Source: Mytilus californianus
Taxonomy: Eukaryota; Mollusca; Bivalvia; Mytilida; Mytilidae
Direction of reading: 5' to 3'
Length of the DNA stretch: 64,000 bases
NCBI RefSeq assembly: GCF_021869535.1
Contig: NW_026262712.1
Coordinates: 102,180,140 to 102,244,139 of the forward strand
Position numbers and translations under genes: made by a program. The notes below the pieces were generated by a model. It made no database searches. It saw nothing but the letters and a program-made list of their open reading frames with translations, and was not told the DNA's origin. Numbering within the stretch: position 1 is the first letter of the stretch; the number at the start of each line of letters is the position of its first letter. Of the stretch, positions 47,934-58,630 are shown piece after piece.

Positions 47934-48948
47934 CATAACGTGTACAACATTGTATAACAGTTTTTCCGTCTCTTCCAAACTTTACATTTGCACCAGCTTT
48001 AACTAAAGCCTCAATAGCCTCACTTCCTGCGTCACTGTCTAAAGCAATCATCAGAACTGACTTTTTGTTGTGCCTCTCGTACAGGTTTGCACCACGTTTG
48101 ATTAATTCTGAAACTAGTGATGGACATTTTTTTATCGCTAGACAAAAACACCCAATTGTTTCTTTAGAAGATTTCCCCTTAAATGATATATCAGCACCAT
48201 GCTCTAACAGCACTTTAGCATTACCTACATGCCCCACTTTAATCGCCATAAAAAGAGGTTGCTGGTTAAGCTTAGATCTTATAAATGGTTCATTTACATT
48301 TGCACCATATTTCAAGAGTATCTGGATCATTTCAGCACCGTTCTTGATACCTTCTGAAACAAGATGGATTGCTTTATATCCAGGGTCATACATAGTTTTG
48401 TTGATAGTCCCTATATTTACATCAGCTCCACTTAGACACAAGGTCTCAATGCCCTTGCAGTCATTCTTTTTCACAAGCTTCAATAATGCAGTACTTCCTT
48501 TTGGGAAAATTTGGTTAATATCCAAATGACCATTATGCTGTAAACTTTGGATTGTTTCAATGTTCCCCGATCTTGCAGCATAATAGTAAAGGCATTTATC
48601 GTTATTGAATTCAATTCTTGTTGCGTCGTTCTTCAAGTTCTTGTCATTTTGTAATAAAAACCTTACAACCTCTGTGTTACCTTGGCAACAGGCAGTTTGT
48701 AAAATGGTTTTATGATTGCAGTAGTCCTCAGTTACACCAGCACCTAGGTCAATCAAAGTTCGCATAAGGTCAACGGTACCAAAACCGACAACAAGATGTA
48801 ATAAACAATGTCCATTATCGTTTTTAAATTCTAAAATGTTCTTCCTATCTGAACTATCACAGCATACACGGAGAAGTTCGTCGACATCATCCGTATTAAC
48901 TGCTATTTTTAGCTTTTCACCGAACGTCAGATCATCCATGTGTTGCAT
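47934..48948 (-). CDS. Ankyrin gene exon 1 (N-terminal 338 codons)
   Basis: First coding exon. The chosen ATG (48948-48946) is followed three codons later by a second Met, and an in-frame TAA lies three codons upstream, so the start is well bounded. After a roughly 45-residue N-terminal segment (with DDVDELLRVC) come about eight ankyrin repeats at about residues 45-77, 78-108, 118-146, 150-182, 190-220, 232-258, 264-290 and 296-326, with hallmark endings such as LLKYGANVN and LLEHGADIS. It ends in CCTRY plus one base before a strong GTAAGT donor. No signal peptide is visible, which suits a cytosolic binding protein. I see no clear promoter motif in the AT-rich flank upstream. Confidence 0.85.
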
Positions 48949-49249
48949 CGTCTCTTATGAAAATAAGAAGATAAGGTAAATTCCTCAAATGGCGTTCTTA
49001 TATGGCCGAATACTGTTTTGAAATCAAATCGAAAGGAAATAATTTGATTTTCCGGAAGTGTATTTTTGATGAGAAATAAGTTATTTTTAAACATTATAAA
49101 ACTTTCCATTACCGCAAAATTTAAATAACGAATTATTTCATACAATTACGAAAAAGTCTGTGCATTTGAAGTTAAGTTATATTATAATTTTATATTTTAT
49201 CATTATGATAATTATTGACTCAAACAGGTATTAGTGACATTTGGTTAAA
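48949..49249 (-). promoter_or_regulatory. 5' flank of the ankyrin gene (probable 5' UTR/promoter)
   Basis: About 300 nt lie between the start codon and the LINE remnant. It is very AT-rich with several TATAAA-like words on the minus strand (for example around 49185-49195), none distinctive. The promoter is placed here only by position; an upstream non-coding exon cannot be excluded. Confidence 0.3.
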
Positions 49250-49778
49250 AAAAAAAACATTCAGAACATCACTCCAAGATCAGTTTCAACAAACATGGTT
49301 TTCAAATGTGCAAGCATGTTCGAAGACATTAAATTATCGAAGTTTTAAGGATGCGTTTGGGAGAACTATTTTGATATTTTAGAATTTCGTGATATTTACA
49401 CTTTATGCAAATTTAGAACCATCAATCATAAATTACCCATTGAGATAGGAATATGGACAAATATTCTGAGGGATAGACGAACTTGTAAATTGTGTAACTC
49501 AAAAGATCTTGGAGATGAGTTACATTATATTATAAAGTGCAAAGAGATGTCAGTAAAAAGAAACACATGTATTGATAAAAAAATATGTAAATCGTCCAAA
49601 TATATTAATGTTAAAGAAAATTATGAATTTAACAAAAAATCTAAATTGAGAAAGTCTTTTAAGATGTTTACTTTAATTAGATTTATAAATTCCCATGTGT
49701 GCCCTCCTAGCTAAATAAGTACTAACTGTTGTGACAGTATAATTGTAAATGATGTACATATTTTGCTCTGTGTATTCA
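49250..49778 (+). mobile_element. 3' remnant of a second, different LINE (left part)
   Basis: Plus-strand coding remains read FRTINHKLPIEIGIW, then CKLCNSKDLGDELHYIIKC, a Cys2-His-Cys finger typical of the C-terminus of LINE reverse transcriptases. Upstream text (QDQFQQTWFSNVQ) is in another frame, so the copy is broken at about 49370. An open stretch of 75 codons ends at 49714 with CPPS. The 3' untranslated part is interrupted at 49779 by the TIR element and appears to resume at 54313. Confidence 0.7.
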
Positions 49779-49865
49779 CACGGGTAGTAACCTCGTCATA
49801 TCGAGAAGCGTTTAGTACAGTGATTTTGTCATAGTTTGGTTAAAATGAACATGGTTGTGTTAAGT
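49779..49865 (+). repeat. Left terminal inverted repeat of the 4.53-kb element
   Basis: About 87 bp starting CACGGGTAGTAACC and ending near GGTTGTGTTAAGT. Nearly identical, inverted, to 54221-54307, which points to a comparatively recent insertion. Confidence 0.85.
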
Positions 49866-50384
49866 GTTTTTGATGACAAACAGTGTCAAAATATAAACAT
49901 ACGAATAGTTTGTTAAAGGAACTAATGACAACAAATTCAAGCTGGTAAGTATCTTTGTTTATAGCTAATATGTTAGTACATCAAAATTTGTATCATATAA
50001 TTATTAATTTAACACAGAATAATGCTTGCGTATGTCAAAATTTAAAAGTTTCTAATGCATAAAGAAAAGTAGTTTACTTACTGTCTGCTACATCACATAT
50101 TTTGTTATGATATAAAACTGCCGTCAATTTTCCCGAAAAACAGCCCCTAGTGCACACAATTTGAGATTACAGAATATTTGGTGTCATGGTTTGGTTCATT
50201 CGTGTCATGGTTTATTTCATGTTGAACATGGTTCAGTTATGTGATTCTATTCGTGAATGAAGGAAGAGTAACGATCAAAATAAACAGACATTATATATAT
50301 TGAAATACTCTTTTTTAAATCGTTTTATTTGGAATACAAAAGGACATATATACGCACATTCAATTTAGTATTATATATATCAAG

Positions 50385-50520
50385 TACATGCGGTCTGATT
50401 GCCAATGAAATAACTATCCATCCGAGACCAAAATGACTTAGATGTAAACAACTATATGTCGTCGTACGGCCTTCAACAATGAACAAAATCCATACCTTTT
50501 ATCAAGCTATAAAAGGCTCC
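50385..50520 (-). repeat. Interspersed family A copy within the 4.53-kb element
   Basis: GATTGCCAATGAAATAACTA, GTCGTACGGCCTTCAACAAT, AAGCTATAAAAGGCTCC. Confidence 0.65.
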
Positions 50521-51224
50521 GACAAAATTATATGTAAAAAAAAAATTAAATGAGAAAACCAATGTATTATACAATATTACAAAAACATAATCATTTTTAT
50601 TCGTTAGTAATAATAATTGATAAAAGTGGACATTAAATCGGCTTCCTTCTAATTCTGAATTGTGATTTTTCATATATTTAAATTCTGAACTTGTGTGTAT
50701 TTTTTTTTTTTTAATTTTACTAGTAGTTTATAAAACAAATAAGTTTTAACTGTTATCCATGTCACGCGTTAACTATTTGTTTCGTGAATGGTTGAAGACT
50801 TATTGTGTCCTCTTGATATCGTTTGGTTAGTTTTGTAGTTGGGATACTATAGCATGGGCGTATAACCCCACATCTCCTTTTATTCATCATAGACTGGTTC
50901 AAAATAAAACAACAGATATATAGTTTAGTAGAAAAATAGTAGAACAGAAATTACTTTTTGACTAGCTGATACGTTTTGCAAATTGAAGTAGACGTTTTTA
51001 CAAATTTTATAAGTGATGCCGCTCACGATATCATCGACAGAGTCAATCATGGACATACGGAGAACATAATCTATGTGAACCAGAAGCAGCGCTTTCTGTT
51101 TTTGTAATTATTATCTCAAAAGATATTTTAAAAAAGCAGTGACTATTGAATTATAAAAGCAAAATAACAAAAGTACGGGACTTCGAGGAAAATTCTAAAC
51201 GGAAAGTCCCTAATCAAATGGCAA

Positions 51225-51400
51225 AATCAAAAACTGAAACACATCAAACGAATGGAGAACAACTGTCATATTCCTGACTTGGTACAGACATTTTTTTCTG
51301 TAGAAAATGGTGGATTAAACCTGGTTTTATAGCCAGCTTTACCTCTCACATGTATGACAGTCGCATAAAGGTACAGCAGGCAACATTGTGTTATAATCTT
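51225..51400 (-). repeat. Family D fragment
   Basis: ATTCCTGACTTGGTACAGAC and GAAAATGGTGGATTAAACCT mark an older, diverged copy inside the 4.53-kb element. Confidence 0.55.
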
Positions 51401-51689
51401 AGTCACTATAAAAACAAAACAAATATTTCAACAAAGAAAAACAAAAAGGCATATAGACAAAGCACATAAGCAAAAACGAAAGACAAGAATACAAAAATTA
51501 ACCATAGCACAATAACACAATGACGGGATATATAAGTACCGAGCCACGTCAAATGGATTGGGCCAAAAATAGACTAAACGGTTAAAGTAATAATTTACAA
51601 AGACAAATAAAAGAGTACCATAACACGTCATTAAGGTGACAAACAACGTCAGTGCTTAGAATCTATACTTAAAGACCATCGTTTATCAT

Positions 51690-52530
51690 TTGTGAAGTTG
51701 AAAAGGAATATTTACCCACAAGGTCTTCCGATGAACTTTTTTGGAAAAAGGACGAGACGTTCTTTGACATAGCACTGGTTCATCAACTTTCTGCTCAGAC
51801 ACTGGTGACGGTTTACAAAGTCTGAGTAGCATCTGCAAGCTCTTGAATATCGAATGAGTTGGCAAATGTATATCCCATATGCAGGAGAAGTTGGTATATT
51901 GCTACTAAGGTTGGAGAAACTGATAATTTTAAAATTAAAATCGTCTCGTTTGTCATAGATTTTGGTACTAAGATGACCGTTCGTGTCAAATTCGAGGTAT
52001 AAGTCTAAAAATGAGGCAGAGGAAGCCGTTTCTGATGTTCCTTTAATTTCTAGTTCCGAGGGATATATTAATGGAATTCAATCAGAAAAGTCTGGATTGT
52101 TAATGGAAAGAACAATATATATGAATGTTGAAATTAAATGATCTGGCTTTTTTGATCTTCTTGTTTTTAACAAATGTCTGAAGGAACCCCGACTAATATG
52201 AAGATAAGATGAGGTCGCTGCCGCACAGTTCGCTCCAATAGAAATACCGACAATTTGGTGACAAAGTCTACCTCCAAATTCAACAAATATTTTGTCAATA
52301 AGAAACTCCAGCATACTGGTCACTTGTTCCTATGTGAAGCATGTTTTATTTTTTTGTTCACTATTAACAAAATATGCGGTAAGGTATCCAAAAGTAATAA
52401 ATGTATAGCGTGCGCTACCATTTTTATGTTGAAAGGCATTGTAGATTTAAATTATTTCTTTTAGACGATTTTTCAATTACACATAGGGAATGGTGGTACA
52501 CAGGGTTGAAAAAGTAAACGATTTACATTT
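51690..52530 (-). pseudogene. Reverse-transcriptase remnant, palm and thumb part
   Basis: Minus-strand pieces read MLEFLIDKIFVEFGGRLCHQ, IVGISIGANCA (the fingers/palm region), then YIVLSINNPDFSD where the catalytic Asp pair is missing, then ASFLDLYLEFDTNGHLST and QLIRYSRACRCYSDFVNRHQ. I recognise this as a reverse-transcriptase family very common in mussels, possibly related to Penelope-like elements. No GIY-YIG endonuclease was seen after it. It holds several stops and shifts, so it is dead. Confidence 0.7.
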
Positions 52531-52559
52531 ATTCAGAAGTTCTTTAAGAGTTTTTTAAA

Positions 52560-53290
52560 ATCGATATATGATTAATAAAAGCAACAGTAGTATACCGCTG
52601 TTCGAAACTCATAAATCGATAGAGATAAAACAAATCCGGGTTACAAACTAAAACTGAGGGAAACGCATCAAATATAAGAGGAGAACAACGACACAACAAA
52701 AACACATCATTAAAATGTAACACACACAGAAACGAACTATAATATAACAATGGCCATTTTCCTGACTTGGTACAGGACATTTTAAGAAAAAAATGGTGGG
52801 TTGAACCTGGTTTTGTGGCATGCCAAACCTCCCGCTTTTATGGCAACGTCAAACACAACACCAAAACGACAACATCACATGACAGGACCACAATACAAAT
52901 AAATGGGAGAACATATAGGACAAAGAAACACACGAATAATAGCTTACAAAAGGTACTAGGCTTAAAATCCAATACGCCAGACGTGCGTCTCGTCCACACA
53001 AGACCAACCAGTGACGCTCAGATGAAAAAAGTTTGAAAGCCAAAACAAGTACAAAGCTGAAGAGCACCGAGGACCGAAACTTCCAAAAAAGTTGCGCCTA
53101 ACACGGCAAGGGTTTTCTGCCTGGGACAAGAACTTCCTTATTATTTAGAATAATTTATAATTTTGCAAACAGTAAATTTTATAAAATGACTATATAATAG
53201 ATATACATGATAAAACCGAAGTGGGGACTAACTACAGAATAAAAACGGATACATTACATAAAACAACTTAATCCAACACATAAAAATACA
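52560..53290 (-). repeat. Interspersed family D copy, longest
   Basis: Same start as the 14.96-kb copy (GCAACAGTAGTATACCGCTG) but extends further through ACCGAGGACCGAAACTTCC and TTTGCAAACAGTAAATTTTA, a tail shared with 62.27-62.56 kb. It separates the two halves of the reverse-transcriptase remnant. Confidence 0.75.
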
Positions 53291-53414
53291 CAGCCGAGTT
53301 AGCCAAAGCCTCAACGCACAAAGTGACGTCACATTTGAAATTCTAAAAAAAAAAACCACACAAAATGACGTCACATTTGAATATGTAAAAATATTTCCCA
53401 AAAATAAGATAGGA

Positions 53415-53800
53415 TTAGGATTGATTCAAGATTAGATTTGTAATACTGACATTACATTTATTAATAACAATGAAAAAAATACCACTACGCGAGTAAACAG
53501 TTTCACGGTATTCCTGAAAACCCTCTTTCATTGCGGAAAGAATCTTTGTCAATCTAATGGACAATTCTTTCGTCGAACATGCAGATGAGCTGGCAATGTA
53601 CAGCTGTTTGTATGTAATTTTGTCAAGCTTAGGTATCCAATAAAACAAGGTAAGTCCTCCGATTTGCTGCTCAAAGTAATATTCATTGAAGCTATTAAGG
53701 ACTTGTGAATCACCAAAATCTCATCCTTGTCAAATGATGTTTTTGTATGTGGGATTACATGAGTGCTCATTTATTCCTAATTCTTTTACAAGACACTCGT
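53415..53800 (-). pseudogene. Reverse-transcriptase remnant, N-terminal part
   Basis: Reads FYWIPKLDKITYKQLYIASS, ACSTKELSIRLTKILSAMKE and GFQEYRETVYSRSG, preceded in another frame by TKTSFDKDEILVIHKSL. This is the upstream part of the same reverse transcriptase as 51690-52530. A family D copy at 52560-53290 separates the two parts. Confidence 0.65.
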
Positions 53801-54220
53801 AGTAGTACGATTTGCATACAAAGACAAGTCACGAACAGTTAAATTGTTTAATGTACGCTTTGCCAATTACAGCATCTAATTTAGTTTCTTCTTAGTCAGT
53901 TGGTAAATTGTGTAACTTCGTTTAATTACAAGCGTTTTTAAACAAACTATCAATATTGAGCTGAAACACATATATATATTAATTTGGATCTAAACCATGA
54001 CAAACTTGATCAAAACCATGACGAATTTCTAGACACTTAACCGAACCATGTCATAACTTAACCAAACCATAGCAATTTCGATAGTTTGCTTATTCTGCGT
54101 TAGTTTCTTGAAAACAAAAATTCCAATGTAGATCGTTTGACTAACAATGCGAATTTAAGCATCTTATTTGCTTTTTATTTGATCGTTTGATTAGAACTGA
54201 GGCAATCGTTCGGGGAAGTA

Positions 54221-54307
54221 ACTTAACACAACCATGTTCATCTTAACCAAACTATGACAAAATCACTGTACTAAACGCTTCTCGATATGACGAGGTTACT
54301 ACCCGTG
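54221..54307 (-). repeat. Right terminal inverted repeat of the 4.53-kb element
   Basis: Inverted partner of 49779-49865 with a single visible mismatch, followed by the ATTCA target duplication. Confidence 0.85.
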
Positions 54308-54312
54308 ATTCA

Positions 54313-54405
54313 TGTATGTCTGTATTTATTGATGTCATGTAGTGTCTGTAAACCATTGTAATTGCAAAGGTTTGACAGAATAAAGATATATAATACCTTG
54401 AAAAA
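54313..54405 (+). mobile_element. 3' tail of the second LINE (right of the insertion)
   Basis: The sequence just right of the duplicated ATTCA continues as plus-strand 3' UTR-like DNA (ATGTAGTGTCTGTAAACC) and ends with AATAAAGATATATAAT and an A-rich tail. It is taken as the continuation of the LINE end interrupted at 49778, because the two flanks share the target duplication. Confidence 0.5.
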
Positions 54406-55584
54406 AACACACTTTTTTTAACCTAAAAATCGCACTTATTATACTGAGGGTAATACAACCTTATTAAGGTGCTTCTTGTTTGGCATGTGTTTTTTTTCAA
54501 ACTTAATTTTCCAAAATTTCTAAATAAAAACTACATAAGTTTCATGGTTACATACAATAGTTATATAATTAACTTTTTAATGATGTAACAACAGCCAACA
54601 AAATCACTGAAATGTATCTATTATTTTTTTATAATTTGGAATATATTATATATAATACCAAGGACAATAATACATCTGATAATATATATCAATAAGGGAT
54701 AAAAAAATAAGAAATGAATAAAATTGTTCTTCTGATTAGTGGTAAAATATAGAGTAATATTATAACCGTCCTCCTGCTTGGGGCAAACTCATTAAAAAAA
54801 TCACACCTGGTCTTAAATCCTAAATTCATTTTATCAAAACTGCAACATCCTGTAAAACTTTTAAAAATCGCAGAGCGTTTTGAAATCACTAGATAAGTAA
54901 TACACGAGTTTATAGGAAAAATAGGTTTTTTTATTTGTAAAACACACATATACTGAGGTAATTCAAACTTATTATGTGCTTCTTGTATGTCATGTCTTTA
55001 ACTTTTACAAAAGTTATTTTAATTTTTCTGAATTAAATCTTTACTGCAACTTTGGAATACATTAATTTCCCTGTTTAAAAGGTTATCAAGAATTGCTATG
55101 GAAGTTTAATTATCGTGATTATATTAAATTCTTGGTTTTACAAAACAAAGGTGTCATGTTTTAAATTTATTATAAAGTAGCTTAATAAACTATTTCATAT
55201 TTATTTTAATAAAAATAAAAATGTTCACTGCATTATTTACTAAACTCAACTTTTCTATACTAGGCCTACATAAAATATATCTGAAACATTTGAATAACAT
55301 TGAAAATATTAGTCACAATTCAGTTTTGAAATTATTTGATCAGCTTGTTTTTTTTTTTTTATTTTAAAGGTGATATATATATATATATATATATATAAGA
55401 CTTAGTGTTGATGAATATGTTTTCGAAGTAATATTATGTTTACTGTGATATTTTGGTTTCACTGCTATATTGAATAAATTTTTAATTTCAAATTGTTGTT
55501 CAAGTTTCTAGCCAGGGGAAATAGCTGTTGCTAAAAACAATTCCTAAAATGATGAAATACAAAAGATAAATACAAAAAAAGGTC
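54406..55584. other. No clear feature
   Basis: Two stretches begin similarly (54430-54500 and 54940-54990: ATACTGAGG, then ACTTATTATGTGCTTCTTGT-like), suggesting a diverged direct repeat of about 500 bp. No coding seen. Confidence 0.4.
55373..55397. repeat. (AT)n microsatellite
   Basis: About twelve AT units, 190 bp before the 21-bp minisatellite. Confidence 0.9.
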
Positions 55585-56095
55585 TAGGTTGGTTAAGACT
55601 TGGTCGAGTATGGTTCAGACTAGGTCGAGTATGGTTCAGACTAGGTTGAGTATAGTTGAGACTAGGTCGAGTATGGTTGAGACTAGGTCGAGCATGGTTC
55701 AGACTACGTCGAACATGGTTCATACTAGGTCTAGTATGGTTCAGACTTGGTCGAGTATGGTTCAGACTAGGTAGAGTATGGTTCAGGCTAGGTTGAGTAT
55801 GGTTGAGACTAGGTCGAACATGGTTCAGACTAGGTCGAGTATTGTTCAGACTAGGTCTAGTATGGTTCAGACTAGGTCGAGTATGGTTCAGACTTGGTCG
55901 AGTATGGTTCAGACTTGATCGAACATGGTTCAGACTAGGTCTGGTATGGTTCAGACTAGATCGAACATGGTTCAGACTAGATCGAACATGGTTCAGACTA
56001 GGTCGGGTATGGTTCAGACTAGGTCGAGTATGGTTCAGACTTGGTTGAGTATGGGTCAGACTAGGTCGAACATGGTTCAGACGCGTATAAAATGG
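55585..56095 (+). repeat. 21-bp minisatellite (about 24 units)
   Basis: Unit approximately ACTAGGTCGAGTATGGTTCAG, with point variants (GTCGAACATG, TTGAGTATAG, GGTCTAGTATG). A 21-bp unit keeps frame, so translation gives a heptapeptide repeat (MVQTRSS) in one frame and FRLGRVW in another. It decays to the right until about 56235. I take it as non-coding. Confidence 0.9.
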
Positions 56096-56482
56096 TTAAG
56101 TGCTGGTCGAGTAAAGGTCGAGTACAAGGTCAGACTGTTAAGAATGGTTTAGACTACAGTCGATTATTATCAAGTAAATGTCAGACTAATTCAGACTGGT
56201 CGAGAAAAAATCAGTACAGTCGAGTACAGATAAAGGCAATTTTAGACATTTACTGGTTTGTAGTGAGATGTAATCAGGATGTTAAATGTTGAACGAGTGT
56301 AACGGTTTAAGAACCGATGAACTCCTTTAAAATTCCAATACTTATTTCAAGGGTCCAAAACTGTTCTGTTAAAAGGTCAAATTTATGCACCTATCTGACA
56401 TTGCATCTTCTTATAGTGGGTGTCGAAACTTCCCGTCGTTCATTCCGATCGACCTACTTTTAGTTGTAACTATTTAACAAAG

Positions 56483-57135
56483 TTGAGAATGGAAATTGGG
56501 AATATATCAGAGACAACAACCCGACCAAAGAGCAGACAACAACCCGACCAAAGAGCTGACAACAACCCGACCAAAGGCCACCAATTGGTCTTCAATGCAG
56601 CGAGAAATTCCTGCACCCATAGGTGGTCCTCAGCTGGCCCCTAAAAAAATTGTGTACTAGTTCAGTGAGAATGGTTTCACACTAAACTCCAAAACATAAA
56701 TGAACTAAAATAAAAAAAACATACAAGACTAACAAAGGCCAGACAGGAGCAAAAATGCGGCGAGGTTAAACATGTTTAGTGAAATCTCAACCCCCCCTAT
56801 ACTTCTAACCAATGTAGAAAAAAGAAACACATAGCAATACGCACAGTATAACTCAGTTAAAAAGAAGTCCTAAGTCAGGGGCCTCTGGCCATTGTTAGTC
56901 TTGTATGATTTTTAATTTCTGAATCAGCTTCTTGTGTATATTTCGGAGTTTAGTATGACGTCCATTATCACTGAACTGGTATACATTTTTGTTAAGGGGC
57001 CAGCTGAAGCACGCCTCCGGGTGCGGGAGTTTCCCGTTGCATTGAAAGACCCATTGGTGGCCTTTGGCTGTTGTCTGCTCTTTGGTCGGGTTGTTGTCTC
57101 TTTGACACATTCCCCATTTCCATTTTCAATTTCAT
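56483..57135. repeat. Long inverted repeat (about 270-bp arms, 120-bp loop)
   Basis: Left arm 56483-56755 and right arm 56877-57135 are inverse copies. Matching landmarks are AACCCGACCAAAGAGC with GCTCTTTGGTCGGGTT, and ACAAGACTAACAA with TTGTTAGTCTTGT. The left arm also has three tandem ACAACAACCCGACCAAAG units where the right arm has fewer. Parts of the family recur at 26320-26400 and 40230-40330. Confidence 0.8.
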
Positions 57136-58293
57136 TTGTCAAAATGGAAGGCATCAGATTTGTAAATTTGTACGACCCGGTTTTTCATAAGCCGGAAATA
57201 ATTTCCTTAAAGAGTTTAATGCATACTTGTATACTTCTATGCAATTGAAATCTAATGTCCAGCAGGCGCTTTAAAGTTTGTTTCATTGTCATAACGGCGA
57301 AATAATAGAAATAAATGAATTTAATTTTCTCAGCTATCTCTCTATACATTTTCGCTATGAATTATTTTAAAATCTAGTGTTCGAACTTGGATAATGTTCA
57401 GCCTTGAAATGTACGCCCATCTGATCTTCTTGGTCGACAAAACCGTAATGTAAGTAAGTCTTCCTCTTGTTGGGATTGAATATTCTTTCATTAGTACGGT
57501 GACTGAAAAAGTTAAATATTAAAAGAGTTTAATTTCACTTCATAGTATACGGCTAAAAAAAAGGCACAGTCCCAGAAAACTGATTTTACTTGAATTTAAG
57601 ATTGGTCGTCAGAAAGTCGTATGGTGCATTTTCTTGTTTATTTTAGCTTTTAGCCGGCAAATTTGACTTCAAATGCAGATCATTAGTGGCATTCTGTTTG
57701 GCTTGTTATTCAAATGGTGCCCTCGAATATCTTTCTTTTTTGTTTTATTAAAAAAACCATACATAATGTTCTACGCATTAGGCGAAAACGATAATCCTAA
57801 TAGCCTTTTGATGACAAATTATGAAGGTAAAAAATACTGTAAACGGTCACGTGACATTTTGTGTCTCACCGGATTCCAACATCATACAATAAAGCGCTGA
57901 TGAATGGATTATATCGTAACTACTATAAAGTAATAAAACTGCATTTTTTTCTTATTCATGTACACACGTTCCAACGTTATCAACAAAAAAAGATTAGACT
58001 GCATTTGTTTAATTAATTCTAAGAAACAATAAATTTGAGTTTAATGGAATGTCAAACAAGTTATAGGAGCGCCGCCTCCATAGGTGGTATATTTTCACCA
58101 TCATGCACATATCTGCATATGTCTGTCCTATTAATAAATATCTTAGATAAGTTCAAATGGTAAGAAAACATCAAATTACACTGTCAATATAGAGATGACG
58201 GTTTTGTGGTCTTCACTTGCAAAATAGAGCAAGTAGAAGATTTCTTTAACATAGCGAACAAAATTTCCCCCATACTTAAGTTCACATATGATG
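57136..58293. other. No clear feature
   Basis: A plus-strand open stretch at 57673-57900 (YALGENDNPNSLLMTNYEGK) is not recognised. No repeats defined. Confidence 0.35.
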
Positions 58294-58319
58294 TACAGTG
58301 GAGATCACTTCTAACCTCT

Positions 58320-58630
58320 CATTAAAACTGTCAGAATAATCTGTCATAGAACTGTTCTAAACTGTCCTAGAACAGTTCTACCTAGAACAGTTCTACCCTA
58401 GAACTGTTCTAAGTAGAACTGTCAGAATCAGTTCTAGGTAGAACTGACTAAATTAGTTCTAGGTAGACTGTCAGGATCAGTTCTAGATAGAACTGTCAGG
58501 ATCAGTTCTAGGGTAGAACTGTCTAAAACTGTTCTAGGTAGAACTGTCCAAATCAGTTCTAACCGTAGAACTGTCAGCAGAACTGACTAAATCAGTCAGG
58601 ACTGTAGAACAGTTCTAAATGACGTCACTG
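58320..58630. repeat. Left palindromic minisatellite of the TA-flanked element
   Basis: An array of imperfect 15-30 bp units built on TAGAACTGTTCTA and AGTTCTAGGTAGAACTG. Many units are self-complementary, so the strand could fold into a series of hairpins. Confidence 0.85.

Larger units (their letters stand above)
1..48948 (-). other. Ankyrin-repeat gene, whole locus as seen (gene span)
   Basis: Fifteen coding segments on one strand can be chained into one reading frame: 1015, 372, 345, 297, 315, 336, 332, 330, 345, 180, 234, 333, 375, 345 and at least 61 nt. All introns are phase 1 with GT donors and AG acceptors, and sizes run from 549 nt to 10.8 kb. The product would be an intracellular scaffold-type protein of more than 1,700 residues with no visible enzyme, signal or membrane domain; partner and pathway are unknown. 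Exons 7, 10 and 11 carry disabling changes, so this may be a pseudogene, a gene that skips those exons, or two genes (the 10.8-kb intron 4 would be the natural break). The 3' end lies outside the window. Confidence 0.75.
49779..54307. mobile_element. 4.53-kb element with 87-bp terminal inverted repeats and 5-bp target duplication
   Basis: The left end (from CACGGGTAGTAACCTCGTCA) and the reverse complement of the right end match over about 87 bp with one difference. Both are flanked by ATTCA (49774-49778 and 54308-54312), a clean 5-bp target duplication. Inside are decayed reverse-transcriptase coding pieces on the minus strand, family A and D copies, and subterminal AACCATG-type short repeats. 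A 5-bp duplication with CAC ends recalls Transib, but the rest of the terminal motif does not fit. The superfamily is left open. Confidence 0.8.

Noticed and set aside
55589-56152. Heptad repeat proteins encoded by the 21-bp minisatellite
   Set aside because: Open frames are a trivial result of a unit length divisible by three; no start context, splice site or domain supports coding.
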